Source: Candidatus Aminicenantes bacterium UBA6228 | GTDB lineage: Bacteria; Acidobacteriota; Aminicenantia; Aminicenantales; Saccharicenantaceae | Direction: 5' to 3' | DNA length: 64,000 nt | Assembly (NCBI GenBank): GCA_002441005.1 | Contig: DJWO01000006.1 | Span: 62,001 to 126,000, forward strand | Part shown: positions 24,365-34,077 of the stretch, one piece after another | How the letters are laid out: the number at the start of each line of letters is the position of its first letter | How positions within the stretch are numbered: position 1 is the first letter of the stretch | Position numbers and translations under genes: made by a program | Notes under the pieces: model-generated | What the model was told of the DNA's origin: nothing | Seen by the model: the letters and a program-made list of their open reading frames with translations, nothing else | Database searches by the model: none

Positions 24365-26422
24365 CTACTTTTTCAAGTAGGTGGCCAGCCAGTCGAGAAC
24401 AGTCTTCCACCACAGTTCGGCGTTCAAAGGTTTTTGAATAAAATGATCTTCATCAGGGAAATAGAGAAATCTGGAAGGGACGCCCATCCTCTGGAGGGAA
24501 GTGAAAAACTGCAAACCCTGCTCTAAAGGCACTCTAAAATCATTGGCACTGTGGATAACCAGACAGGGCGTCTTGAAATCTTTGACATAAAAGCTGGGAG
24601 AAAATTTCTCATACATCTCAGGTTGGCTCCAGGGTGTTCCCCGGTATTCCCATTCTGGAAACCAGAGTTCATCAGTTGCTCCATATTCCGAACGCAGATC
24701 AAAAACGCCTGAATGGCTGACCAGGCAATCAAAAATATCTGTCTGGCCTTCAATCCAGTCAATCATATAACCACCATAGGAAGCACCGGCCGCGCCCAGC
24801 TTTTCCTTATCGACAAAAGCATAATTTTCCCGGAGGTAATCAATGGCATTGATCAGGTCACGGTAGGGTTTTCCTCCCCAGTCGCCACTGATGGAATCGG
24901 TGAAAGCCTGACCATAGCCTGGACTCCCATGAAAGTTGACCAGAGCGACGACATAACCAGGAGCAGCCATCATCTGGGCATTCCAGCGGAAATGGAATTC
25001 ATCCTGCCAGGCGCTCTGAGGCCCGCCGTGAATTAAAAGCAGCAGGGGATATTTTTTGGCAGGATCGAAGAAAGGGGGACGGAGGAGCAGTCCATGAATC
25101 TTATCTCCTTCTGACTCAAAATAAAAATCTTCAGCCGGGTTGAGATCCAGGCCAGCCAGAAGTTCACCATTGAGGTCAGTCAATTGTTTTAGTTTCCTGG
25201 TTTTAAGGTCAAAAGAATAAAGATCATAAGGATGATTAAGAGACTGTTTCAAAAAATAAATAGTTTTTCCATCAGGGGAAATCTGGAGACTGCTGGTTGT
25301 CTGGCCATCTAAAAGTTTCTCGATTTTCTTAGTGCTTAGTTTTAATGAGAATAAAGCTGTCCGGGCCCGGTCTTCAGTTAGAAAATAAATAACCTGGCTG
25401 TCGGGCGACCAGACAAACTCACTCAGAGAAGAATCAAGGGCTTCGGTCAACTTAGTGAGAGATTTTTTCTGGCGGTCATAAAGAACGAGGGCCAATTTGT
25501 CAGCTTCAAAACCCGGCCGGCTCATTGCCCGGTAGGCTAAATAGCGGCCGTCAGGCGAGTACTGGGGATCGATGTCGTTAGCCCGGCTTACGGTCAATTT
25601 TTCGACGGCCCGGGCCCCAATATCAGTCAAAAAAATGTCATTGTTAGTTCCAGTAGCCAGCCTGAATTCCGGGTCAATATTGCGGACAAAAGCTATTTCC
25701 TTTTCATCCGGGGAAAAACTAAAGTCAAGATTCCCGCCCAGAGCCAGAGGCGGGGTATCATAGTCGCCAGGGGTTAGATCCAGAGGCTGACCGCCGTCAA
25801 CAGGAAAAAGAAAAAGGTGGCTCCGGCTACCGTCAGACCAGGTATTCCAGTGGCGGGCCAGCAGCTGGTCGTAGATTCTGGCTTTGACTTTGCTTTTTTC
25901 CAATTCTTCCAGCCGCTGGCGGGTAGCTTCAAGGTCAGAAAGCTCAGGGAAGACGGAGCTGGTGACCAGCAAATAGCGTCCGCTTTTTGACCAGCTAAAA
26001 GAGCCAACCCCGGCCGGAAAATCGGTCAATTTTTTGCCTTCGCCGCCAGCTACTGGCCTGAGCCAGATTTGAGGCGAGCCGCTGCGGGTCGAAATAAAAG
26101 CGATGTTTTTACCATCGGGTGACCAGCGCGGGTAAAAGTCGGCCGCAGGGCTGGAAATGAGGCTAACCGCTTGACCACCAGCCGCTGATACCAGCCAGAT
26201 GTCACTGTTTCCTTTATTTTCTTCCAGATTCATAACGGTGACCACCAAAGCTATCTGTTTTCCATCCGGAGATAACTGGGGGTCACTCAGCCGCTTTATT
26301 TTAATAAAATCGTTAAAGGTGAGGGCCTTTTTAGCGGCTGGCGGGGCTGCCGCCAGACTCAGGCTAATAGAAATGGCTATCACCATTAAGATGAACAACT
26401 TTAGCCTTTTTTTATTGTTCAT
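24365..26422 (-). CDS. S9 family peptidase (acylaminoacyl-peptidase-like), exported
   Basis: This prolyl-oligopeptidase-family serine peptidase has 685 residues from the ATG at 26422, which follows AGGAGG. A longer frame to 26485 has no ribosome site. A signal peptide covers about residues 1-26. A TolB/WD-like beta-propeller follows (about 30-400), with repeated DPQLSPDGKQIA, YPRWSPDGKNIAF and DPQYSPDGRYLAY blades. The C-terminal alpha/beta hydrolase has the nucleophile in GAAGASYGGYM, the Asp in HSANDFRVPL and the His in PDEDHF. It probably degrades peptides in the periplasm or outside the cell. Confidence 0.92.
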   Translation of the reverse strand: MNNKKRLKLFILMVIAISISLSLAAAPPAAKKALTFNDFIKIKRLSDPQLSPDGKQIALVVTVMNLEENKGNSDIWLVSAAGGQAVSLISSPAADFYPRWSPDGKNIAFISTRSGSPQIWLRPVAGGEGKKLTDFPAGVGSFSWSKSGRYLLVTSSVFPELSDLEATRQRLEELEKSKVKARIYDQLLARHWNTWSDGSRSHLFLFPVDGGQPLDLTPGDYDTPPLALGGNLDFSFSPDEKEIAFVRNIDPEFRLATGTNNDIFLTDIGARAVEKLTVSRANDIDPQYSPDGRYLAYRAMSRPGFEADKLALVLYDRQKKSLTKLTEALDSSLSEFVWSPDSQVIYFLTEDRARTALFSLKLSTKKIEKLLDGQTTSSLQISPDGKTIYFLKQSLNHPYDLYSFDLKTRKLKQLTDLNGELLAGLDLNPAEDFYFESEGDKIHGLLLRPPFFDPAKKYPLLLLIHGGPQSAWQDEFHFRWNAQMMAAPGYVVALVNFHGSPGYGQAFTDSISGDWGGKPYRDLINAIDYLRENYAFVDKEKLGAAGASYGGYMIDWIEGQTDIFDCLVSHSGVFDLRSEYGATDELWFPEWEYRGTPWSQPEMYEKFSPSFYVKDFKTPCLVIHSANDFRVPLEQGLQFFTSLQRMGVPSRFLYFPDEDHFIQKPLNAELWWKTVLDWLATYLKK

Positions 26423-26552
26423 TTTTCCTCCTGTTCTTTTGTTCTTATCCTTGAGCATTATAGACAAATAGAATATTTCTGGCAAAATGATAAGAGCAGG
26501 TTGCCCGGCCAGGAAGATCGATCGAAGACATTGTTTTTTGACTGAATGTGTC

Positions 26553-26581
26553 TTGTCCCTTAAAACGTGCTAAAATACAAT
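26553..26581 (+). promoter_or_regulatory. Probable promoter of the ABC exporter operon
   Basis: TTGTCC (26553-26558), 17 bp, TACAAT (26576-26581). An overlapping alternative is TTGACT (26538-26543), 17 bp, TAAAAC (26561-26566). The first ABC gene starts at 26647. Confidence 0.5.
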
Positions 26582-26646
26582 TTAAAAAAGTGAACTTTAA
26601 TTGAGTTTCTTTCGTAAATAAGAAGAAAAGGCACAGAGCCAGGCTA

Positions 26647-27558
26647 ATGAGCGTTGAGTTAAAAAACATTCATTTTTCTTATGGACGGGTCAAGGCTTTA
26701 AATGGTGTTACCTTAGTTCTGAATGAAGGAGCAACAGGGCTGCTTGGGCCCAATGGGGCCGGAAAAAGCACTCTGCTTAAAGTTATGCTGGGCTTTCTCC
26801 GGCCGGATGAAGGTGAGGGCCAGGTTCTGGGCTATGACCTTGAAAAAGAACAGAAATATATCAGGCAGCGAGTCGGCTATATGCCTGAAGACGACTGTTA
26901 TATTCCCGGTATGGACGGTGTGGCTTTTACCGCTTATATGGGCGAATTATCCGGGATGCCCAGGCAGGAGGCAATGAAAAGGGCTCACGAAGTCCTTTTT
27001 TATGTTGGCCTGGGGGAGTCCCGCTACCGGCTGGTTGAGACTTATTCTTCTGGTATGAGGCAGCGATTAAAACTGGCTCAGGCTCTGGTTCATGATCCTA
27101 AACTTCTATTTCTTGATGAGCCAACCTCCAATCTTGATCCGGCCGGCCGGCAGGAAATTCTGGAATTGATCGGGGAAATAGCCAGAAGCAAAGAGATCAG
27201 TGTCCTGCTCTGCTCCCATCTGCTGGATGATATCGAATCTATCTGCTCGGACATGGTTATAATCAATAAAGGGCAGATCGCCGCCAGCGGGCGGATTGAA
27301 GACCTGAAAATGATTAATTACCGGCTCTATGAACTTAAGATTAAGGGCGAACTGACAGCTTTTGGCCGGGAGTTAGAGGCTGCTGGCTGCCGGTTGGAAG
27401 AGACGGAAGACGGGCTGATCAAAATCTATACACCGCCTGATTTTGATCAGATGGAAATATTCAGGGCTGCGGCCAGAAATGGTGTCCAGGTCAGGCAGTT
27501 TGCCCGCAGTCAGAGTTCACTGGAGGACTTGTTTGCCCGGGTGGTAGGAGTTGATTAA
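26647..27558 (+). CDS. ABC transporter ATP-binding protein (ABC-2 type), copy 1
   Basis: This 303-residue ATPase has Walker A GPNGAGKS (about residues 34-41), a Q-loop near YMPEDD, signature YSSGMRQRLKLAQAL (about 135), Walker B LLFLDEPTSNLDP and the switch His in LLCSHLL. The tail of about 80 residues after the NBD is typical of ABC-2 drug or polysaccharide exporters. It overlaps the following permease by one base. It is the first of two ATPase-permease pairs in a row. Confidence 0.92.
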   Translation: MSVELKNIHFSYGRVKALNGVTLVLNEGATGLLGPNGAGKSTLLKVMLGFLRPDEGEGQVLGYDLEKEQKYIRQRVGYMPEDDCYIPGMDGVAFTAYMGELSGMPRQEAMKRAHEVLFYVGLGESRYRLVETYSSGMRQRLKLAQALVHDPKLLFLDEPTSNLDPAGRQEILELIGEIARSKEISVLLCSHLLDDIESICSDMVIINKGQIAASGRIEDLKMINYRLYELKIKGELTAFGRELEAAGCRLEETEDGLIKIYTPPDFDQMEIFRAAARNGVQVRQFARSQSSLEDLFARVVGVD

Positions 27559-28430
27559 TGACCTCGATTAGAGAAAAGGGTTACCACCACTGGGAAGGCC
27601 AGTTTCTCGACAATCCCCGGACTTTCTGGCCGATTAGCCGGACGGGTATCAAACTGGCTTTTGGCCGCAAGCATTTTAAGCTGGGCTATACCTTTTCTTT
27701 CTTGCCGGCCATGATTTATGCCGTCATCATCTATATCTCAGAAAGATTGGAAGATTTTAAATTTATCGCTCAGGGAGGCGATAAACTGTTGCAGGTCAAT
27801 CCTGACTTTTTTAAGTCTTATTTAACACTCGATCTGCTCTATTTTGCTATTTTGATCCTGATGTCCATAGGCGGGGCGGGCTTGCTGGCTGATGATTTCC
27901 GCCACAAGGCAGTTCAACTCTATTTTGCCCGTCCTCTGACTAAAGCTGATTATTTGCTGGGCAAAGCCGGGGTCATCATCTTTTTTACCGGGACTCTGAC
28001 TCTGGTTCCGGCTGTTTTGCTTTATATCCTCAAGTTGCTGTTTGCCGGCAGTTTCGCCTTTTTCCTGGATTATCCCTGGCTGATTCTGTCCATTCTGGCC
28101 TGTTCTTTGTTGATTGTCCTGTTTTTTACGGCTTTTATTCTTCTGGCCTCATCGCTGAGTAATAACCGGAACTATGTTATCTCGATTATTTTTGGAGTTT
28201 ACTTTTTCTCGGAAATATTGCGTGGGATTTCTTTCGCTATTTTCCGTTCACCTCTGTCGGCCCTTTTCTCGATCAGTGCTAATCTCAAGCAGGTCGCAGC
28301 CGGCTTTTTCCAGGTTAAGCCGCCCTACAATTACCCCTGGTACCTGTCTTTCCTGCTGGTCAGCCTGTTCTGCTTTCTGGCCTATCTCATAGTTAAACAT
28401 AAAGTCAGGGGGGTGGAGGTCATCAAGTGA
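27558..28430 (+). CDS. ABC-2 type permease, copy 1
   Basis: This 290-residue integral membrane protein has about six hydrophobic segments (near residues 45-65, 95-112, 135-160, 165-200, 205-230 and 262-282). The GGAGLLADDFRHKAVQLYFARPLTKADYLLGK segment is a typical ABC-2 cytosolic coupling region (shown in part). It partners the preceding ATPase. The substrate is unknown. Confidence 0.88.
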   Translation: MTSIREKGYHHWEGQFLDNPRTFWPISRTGIKLAFGRKHFKLGYTFSFLPAMIYAVIIYISERLEDFKFIAQGGDKLLQVNPDFFKSYLTLDLLYFAILILMSIGGAGLLADDFRHKAVQLYFARPLTKADYLLGKAGVIIFFTGTLTLVPAVLLYILKLLFAGSFAFFLDYPWLILSILACSLLIVLFFTAFILLASSLSNNRNYVISIIFGVYFFSEILRGISFAIFRSPLSALFSISANLKQVAAGFFQVKPPYNYPWYLSFLLVSLFCFLAYLIVKHKVRGVEVIK

Positions 28431-29353
28431 CGGCTATAATTGAAGCCAGAAACCTGTCCCGCTGGTATGGGAATGTTCTCGGTATCAGTGAAATCAACCT
28501 GGAAATTAATCCGGGAATCACGGCTTTACTTGGCCCCAATGGGGCTGGCAAATCGACCTTCATGAAGATTCTAACCGGTCAGCTCAAGGCTAATATTGGA
28601 GAAGCCAGAATTTTTGGAGAGAAAGTCTGGAACAACCGCCGGATCTTTAGCCGCTTAGGCTTCTGCCCGGAGGACGATGCTTTTTATGAAGATCTGTCCG
28701 GGTTGGAGTTTTTATCCGGATTACTATCTCTCTATGGATTCAGTCAGGCTGAATCCCGCCAGAAAGCCAGTCAGGCTCTGGATTTAGTTGAACTGGCTGA
28801 TGTGGCTGACCGTCAGGTCAGAAGCTACAGCCGGGGCATGAGGCAACGGATTAAAATTGCCCAGGCTATTGCCCACGATCCGGAAGTCCTGATTCTGGAC
28901 GAACCGCTGAGCGGTCTTGACCCGCTTAGCAAACGCCGGATAATCAAATTGATAAAAGAATTTAAAAATGCCGGGAAAACCATTGTTATTTCCAGCCATA
29001 TTTTGCCCGAAGTCGAAGCTTTAACCTCAGAGATTGTTCTAATTCATCAGGGTAAAATCATCGCCCGCGGTGACATCTATTTTATCCGGGATCTGATTGA
29101 TACTCATCCCCACATGATCAGGATCAAGTCCGCTCAGTACCGGCAGCTGGCCACAACAATGGCTGGCGAGGATTACCTGCTGAAGATGGCTTTTGAACCT
29201 GAAGATCAGGCGGTGGTCTTTGAAACTCATGACCGCGATCGTTTTTTTAACCGGCTGAATGAACTTCTGCTGTCTTCACCGTTAGCCATTGATGAAATTA
29301 CTTCACCTGATGATAACCTTCAGGCCGTCTTTGATTATCTGGTGGGAAAATAA
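28427..29353 (+). CDS. ABC transporter ATP-binding protein (ABC-2 type), copy 2
   Basis: This 308-residue ATPase starts at GTG, overlapping the previous stop by 4 bases, with GGAGGT upstream. Walker A GPNGAGKS, signature YSRGMRQRIKIAQAI, Walker B VLILDEPLSGLDPL and the switch His in SSHILPE are all intact. It resembles copy 1 throughout the NBD, including the unusual LGF/VGYxPEDD Q-loop, so the pair probably arose by duplication. The two may form a heterodimer or serve separate permeases. Confidence 0.92.
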   Translation: MTAIIEARNLSRWYGNVLGISEINLEINPGITALLGPNGAGKSTFMKILTGQLKANIGEARIFGEKVWNNRRIFSRLGFCPEDDAFYEDLSGLEFLSGLLSLYGFSQAESRQKASQALDLVELADVADRQVRSYSRGMRQRIKIAQAIAHDPEVLILDEPLSGLDPLSKRRIIKLIKEFKNAGKTIVISSHILPEVEALTSEIVLIHQGKIIARGDIYFIRDLIDTHPHMIRIKSAQYRQLATTMAGEDYLLKMAFEPEDQAVVFETHDRDRFFNRLNELLLSSPLAIDEITSPDDNLQAVFDYLVGK

Positions 29354-29354
29354 A

Positions 29355-30137
29355 ATGACGACTGAAATTAAAAGAGTTTTTTCCTTTTATTTTTTTCTCA
29401 AGAAAAAATCTTCCAGAACAAAAATATTTTTCCTGCTGAGTTCGGCGGCCATCCTGCTGGCTCTGGTGATCAGGGCCTACCGCCTGGCTGGCCACTGGGC
29501 AGAAAACAGCCAGATCATCTTTCAGAATATTCTAATGGTTTTTTTCCTGCAGTTTTTAATCATTATTCTGGCTCTTTTCTATGGAACTTCGATTGTGCCG
29601 GAGGAAATGGAGGGCAAAACCTGGCCCTATCTTTCTTCCCGTCCGGTATCAAAAGCGGCCATTATTATCGGCAAATACCTGTCCTCTTTAGCGGTCACCT
29701 CGATTATGCTGGTTTCATCTCTGCTTCTTTCTTATTTTATTCTTAACCTGGATCGTGATTTCCAGCTAAAAGATATCTGGACAGTGGTCAGTTATTCACT
29801 GGTTCTCCTGCTCGGTCTGGCAGCCTATCTCTCCTTTTTTACTTTTCTCAGCACCTGGCTGGCCAAGCCGATTTTACTGGGGCTGGCTTTTGGCTTTGGC
29901 TGGGAAAATGTTATTCAGTATTTCCCCGGGACTACCCAGAAGCTGTCCATTGTCCATTATCTGAAATCCCTGCTCCCCCAGTATGCTTCTGCCTCTGGCC
30001 GCTTGAGCTTTCTGTTTATTCGCTTAGAGCCAACCAGGGATTGGCTGGCTGTCCTGATTCTTCTTCTAATTACCGTTGTTTTCCTGGGTCTGGCCGCCCT
30101 GTTATTTTCTTATAAAGAATACCTGATTCAGGACTGA
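29355..30137 (+). CDS. ABC-2 type permease, copy 2
   Basis: This 260-residue membrane protein starts at the ATG one base after the previous stop. An in-frame extension further upstream overlaps the ATPase gene and is not supported. It has six hydrophobic segments. IVPEEMEGKTWPYLSSRPVSKAAIIIGKYLS (in part) matches the coupling region in copy 1. It ends the four-gene exporter operon and converges on a lipoprotein gene. Confidence 0.87.
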   Translation: MTTEIKRVFSFYFFLKKKSSRTKIFFLLSSAAILLALVIRAYRLAGHWAENSQIIFQNILMVFFLQFLIIILALFYGTSIVPEEMEGKTWPYLSSRPVSKAAIIIGKYLSSLAVTSIMLVSSLLLSYFILNLDRDFQLKDIWTVVSYSLVLLLGLAAYLSFFTFLSTWLAKPILLGLAFGFGWENVIQYFPGTTQKLSIVHYLKSLLPQYASASGRLSFLFIRLEPTRDWLAVLILLLITVVFLGLAALLFSYKEYLIQD

Positions 30138-30167
30138 AGCTGTCACTTCCAATTAAAATGGCCTGGA

Positions 30168-31187
30168 TTAACTCTGGTCTTTGCCGGCTGGCAATGACTC
30201 TTTGGAATCTCTGGCTTTCTCTTTAATCAACCGGTTGATGGCTTCGATGTGTTCTTCTTTAAGGCTGATAAAAACCTTGAGATATTTTTCAGTAGAGGTA
30301 ATCTCAACTCCCTGCAAGGCCTCCAGCAGTTCAGGAGTTTGACTGCCCAGGCCCAGCCCTAAGGATTTGAAGCCGTTTAGAATATCAGCGATGGCTTTTA
30401 AATTGTCCTTTTCTTCAGCATAAATCTTGATTTCATTCAGATAAGCCGAATTTTTATAATCTGAAAAAGATGAAATGGAACTGATCCTGGTCAATGGAGC
30501 TAAAGACGGGTTCTGGTTCAGTTTCGACTGGAGAAGTTCGGCCGGAACGGTTAGCCAGCCAAAGCTGACTGCTCTGGTATTCAGGTCTTTAACTATCGAC
30601 CTGGAATTTTTATTACTCAGGAAATTCGGGGCTTTTTCTTGATAAACATCTATCACTTTTTTAATGGCGGCTTCAGAGCCGATGGCCAGATTGGAACTGT
30701 CCAGGAAAGCCAGACAGATAATGGACCGTCCATCAACTTCGATCAGCGGAATATAAGAGATTCCATTATAAGTCTCCAGCCCGGACTTCTGGTCCTGGCT
30801 TCCCGGAGGTATTAGTTTGTCTTTCTGATATTTTAAATTGACCAGGGCCACCAATCCCTCGGCCGGTTTATTAATATCGCCGGCCACAGCAATGGCTAAA
30901 AAGTAGATGTCTTTTTTTAAATCGAGGCCGAAAGCTTCAATTTTTTTCTTATAAGCTTCAAGCTCTTTTTGCTGCTCGAGCTTGGCCTGGATTGGTTTCA
31001 GGTTGATGAACCTGGCCCAGTCCAGAACCACCAAGGCTGAGGCCTCAGCCGGCAGCAGAGTCAGCATATCCTGACCAAGGGCTGCTCCGGCCACGGGCTT
31101 CCTGGCTTGGGGACCACAGCCAGGGAGAAGCCAGGCCATCAGGCTCAATAGCAAGCAAAAATAAATTGCTACTCTTTTATTCTTCAT
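30168..31187 (-). CDS. Lipoprotein of unknown function
   Basis: This 339-residue protein has a lipoprotein signal ending LLPGC near residue 24. The body begins with TLLPAEASALVVLDWARF and resembles the DUF3352-like class of secreted proteins (about 300 residues, alpha/beta, repeated segments). Two similar halves appear, each with a helix and a segment such as AEGLVALVNL or SIICLAFLDSSNLAIGSEAAI. The ATG has an AAAGGAG ribosome site. No catalytic motif is visible. Confidence 0.7.
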   Translation of the reverse strand: MKNKRVAIYFCLLLSLMAWLLPGCGPQARKPVAGAALGQDMLTLLPAEASALVVLDWARFINLKPIQAKLEQQKELEAYKKKIEAFGLDLKKDIYFLAIAVAGDINKPAEGLVALVNLKYQKDKLIPPGSQDQKSGLETYNGISYIPLIEVDGRSIICLAFLDSSNLAIGSEAAIKKVIDVYQEKAPNFLSNKNSRSIVKDLNTRAVSFGWLTVPAELLQSKLNQNPSLAPLTRISSISSFSDYKNSAYLNEIKIYAEEKDNLKAIADILNGFKSLGLGLGSQTPELLEALQGVEITSTEKYLKVFISLKEEHIEAINRLIKEKARDSKESLPAGKDQS

Positions 31188-31401
31188 TTTTGTCTCCTTT
31201 ATGAGGGATACGTATTCTAAAACCTTAGGGTTTCCTCTGGCAACAGCATTTTATCAGAATATTGCCTCTAATAAAAAGAAAAATTTCTTGCCATCCAGGC
31301 GCTATTTGAGCTTTAATAAATAACTATTGAAATCAGGTTCAAGACTGATGAAAAAATAATTAAAAGGCTGGATGGCTCACACCAACGGTCGGGAGGAAAA
31401 A

Positions 31402-34038
31402 ATGATAAAGAGAACAAAAGCCAGGGGCCTGGTCAGCGACCGGATTTTAAAAGAGTGCCTTTTTCTTCTGGCTGCCATCTTTTTCTTAGCTTCATTTCTT
31501 TTGGCCGGGCAGGAAAAGGCTAACTATGATCTGGCTGCCCGCTGGACTCCAGCTAAAGTGGGCAAACTGGTCTTTAACCTTTCAGTTGAACCTCACTGGC
31601 TGGTAAGCGGGGACCGTTTCTGGTATGCTTATGAAACTCCCGCTGGAAAAGACTGGTACTTAGTGGAAGCTGCCCGCGGTAGCCGTCGGCCTCTCTTTGA
31701 TAAGGCCAGGATGGCGTCAGACCTAACTCGCATTCTGCTGATGCCTTATGATGCCCAGCATCTGCCAATTAAAACCATCAAAATGATTAAAAACGAGACA
31801 GCTTTTCAGTTTGAAATTGAAGTTCCTCTCGATAACGATATTTCCGTTGCCGGCGAGGTGATGAAAGTCCAGGAGCTTGAAAAGCGCTTCCTGGATAAGG
31901 AAAAAGAAAAGGAAAAGGAACAGGATACGGAAAAAAATAAAGGACGGGAAGAAGAGGCTGTTGAACAGGCCAAAAAGACCAAAACCCTCGGCTTTGAGTA
32001 TGACCTGCAGAAAGGGACTTTAAGCCTGATTAAAGACTATCAACCTGAGCCCAAAAAACCCCGCTGGGCTTCAATTTCCCCTGATGGCCAGACTGTTATT
32101 TTTGCTCGTGCCCACAATCTTTATATGATGGATAAAGCCAATTATGACCAGGCTTTGAAGAAAGCCGATGATCCCACCATCAAGGAAGTTCAGTTGACCA
32201 CCGATGGAGAACAATATTATTCCTATGCCCGCGACCTGAGGGAAGATGAAAAAAAGGAACTTCAGAAGCAGGAGAAAGATCGTCGGGATTTCCGGACTCC
32301 GGCTATCATGATTTTCTGGTCAAAAGATTCAAAGAAATTTGCCTGTATTCGGGAAGATGAAAGAAAAGTTAAAGATCTCTGGGTGATTGATAGCCTGGCC
32401 GAACCCAGGCCGGTACTCCAGACTTATAAATATGGGATGCCGGGCGAAGAGAATCAGCCCCAGCCTGAGATTCTGGTTTTCGAGCTGGCCAGCAAAAGCC
32501 GGGTTAAAATTAAAGCTGAGAAGTTCAAAGATCCTACCTATAATATTTTTACTGCGCCCCGTAAAGTGGCGGTTGAAGACCCTGATAAACCGCTGCCTCC
32601 ACTCTGGCTGGCGGATACTTCAGATAAACTTTATTTTGGCCGACAGACCAGGGATCTTCATGGTTATGAAGTCTGTCTGGCTGATACAACCACCGGTGAG
32701 GTGACTGTCCTCATTGAAGAGAGGCTCAATACCTATGTCGAAATTCAACCCCTGCGGCTGGTCAATGGCGGTCAGGAGCTGGTCTGGTGGTCAGAGAGGG
32801 ATGGCTGGGGACATTATTATCTTTTTGAGGCTCGTGGCCGGCTGAAAAATCAGATCACTTCTGGTGAATTTAATTGCCGGCAGATGGTTAATCTGGACGA
32901 AAAAGCCAGAGCTCTTTATTTTCTGGCCGGTGGCCGGGAAAAAGGTGAAGACCCTTATTTTAGCCACCTTTATCGAATTAATCTCGACGGCACGAGCCTG
33001 AAGTGTTTGGACCCTGGTGATTTTAATCATCAGGTTTCTATGAGCGATTCCGCCCGTTTTTTTGTTGATAATTATTCCCGGGTAGATTCTGCCCCAGTTT
33101 CTGAGCTCAGGGATACTTCAGGAAATCTGATTTTGAAGCTGGAAACAACTGATATTTCAGCTCTTCAGGCTGCCGGATTCAAATTTCCCGAGCCTTTTAT
33201 GGTTAAGGCGGCTGATGGCCAGACCGATCTTTATGGTGTGATGTACAAGCCTTTTGATTTTAATCCAGAACGTCAATATCCCATTATCGCCTATGTTTAC
33301 CCGGGACCACAAACTGAGAGCGTCTCCAAAAGTTTTTCACCAGCCAATCAGAATGTCGCCCTGGCCCAGCTGGGCTTTATCGTCATCGAGGTCGGCAACC
33401 GAGGTGGTAGTCCACTGCGCTCCAAGTGGTACCATAATTATGGCTATGGTAATTTGCGTGACTATGGCCTGGCCGACAAAAAATATGCTATTGAACAACT
33501 GGTTGCCCGTTATCCATTCATTGATCTTAACCGGGTCGGGATTTACGGTCACTCGGGCGGCGGTTTTATGACGGCGGCAGCTCTGCTGGTTTATCCTGAC
33601 TTTTTTAAAGTCGGCGTGTCGTCTTCAGGCAACCATGAAAACAATATTTACAACCGCTGGTGGAGTGAAAAGCATCATGGAGTCAAAGAAGTCGTGGACA
33701 AAGACGGCCAGGTCAAATATGAATACAGCATTGACCGGAATTCAACTCTGGCCGGTAACCTTAAAGGGCATTTGCTGTTGACCACCGGTGATCTTGACGA
33801 TAATGTTCACCCGGCCAATACCCTCAGGCTGGCAGCCGCTTTGATTAAAGCCGGCAAACGCTTTGATTTTTTTGTTCTTCCTGGCCAGCGTCATGGCTAT
33901 GGAGATATGAACGATTACTGGTTCTGGATCAGAGCTGATTATTTTGCTCGCTATTTACTGGGTGATTTTTCCCAGACAGTGGATTTAATTGAACTGCAGA
34001 AAGAGCGAGAAAAGTCCGGGGAAAAGAAAAATAAATAA
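31402..34038 (+). CDS. S9B family dipeptidyl peptidase IV-like protein, exported
   Basis: This 878-residue serine peptidase starts at the ATG behind GGGAGGA. An upstream in-frame ATG at 31372 has no ribosome site. The signal or anchor is at about residues 18-37. A low-complexity Lys/Glu run (about 165-195) interrupts the N-terminal propeller domain. The C-terminal hydrolase has GIYGHSGGGFMTAAAL (catalytic Ser), TTGDLDDNVHPANTL (Asp) and PGQRHGYGD (His). It should remove dipeptides from proline- or alanine-containing peptides. It lies about 5 kb from a second S9 peptidase (24365). Confidence 0.92.
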   Translation: MIKRTKARGLVSDRILKECLFLLAAIFFLASFLLAGQEKANYDLAARWTPAKVGKLVFNLSVEPHWLVSGDRFWYAYETPAGKDWYLVEAARGSRRPLFDKARMASDLTRILLMPYDAQHLPIKTIKMIKNETAFQFEIEVPLDNDISVAGEVMKVQELEKRFLDKEKEKEKEQDTEKNKGREEEAVEQAKKTKTLGFEYDLQKGTLSLIKDYQPEPKKPRWASISPDGQTVIFARAHNLYMMDKANYDQALKKADDPTIKEVQLTTDGEQYYSYARDLREDEKKELQKQEKDRRDFRTPAIMIFWSKDSKKFACIREDERKVKDLWVIDSLAEPRPVLQTYKYGMPGEENQPQPEILVFELASKSRVKIKAEKFKDPTYNIFTAPRKVAVEDPDKPLPPLWLADTSDKLYFGRQTRDLHGYEVCLADTTTGEVTVLIEERLNTYVEIQPLRLVNGGQELVWWSERDGWGHYYLFEARGRLKNQITSGEFNCRQMVNLDEKARALYFLAGGREKGEDPYFSHLYRINLDGTSLKCLDPGDFNHQVSMSDSARFFVDNYSRVDSAPVSELRDTSGNLILKLETTDISALQAAGFKFPEPFMVKAADGQTDLYGVMYKPFDFNPERQYPIIAYVYPGPQTESVSKSFSPANQNVALAQLGFIVIEVGNRGGSPLRSKWYHNYGYGNLRDYGLADKKYAIEQLVARYPFIDLNRVGIYGHSGGGFMTAAALLVYPDFFKVGVSSSGNHENNIYNRWWSEKHHGVKEVVDKDGQVKYEYSIDRNSTLAGNLKGHLLLTTGDLDDNVHPANTLRLAAALIKAGKRFDFFVLPGQRHGYGDMNDYWFWIRADYFARYLLGDFSQTVDLIELQKEREKSGEKKNK

Positions 34039-34077
34039 GATAGACTAAGACCGGTCATTTTATGAGGTGGTGTCGAG

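Noticed and set aside
31890..31990. Lys/Glu-rich low-complexity run in the dipeptidyl peptidase gene as a repeat element
   Set aside because: It is a coding low-complexity loop within an intact reading frame, not a DNA repeat.
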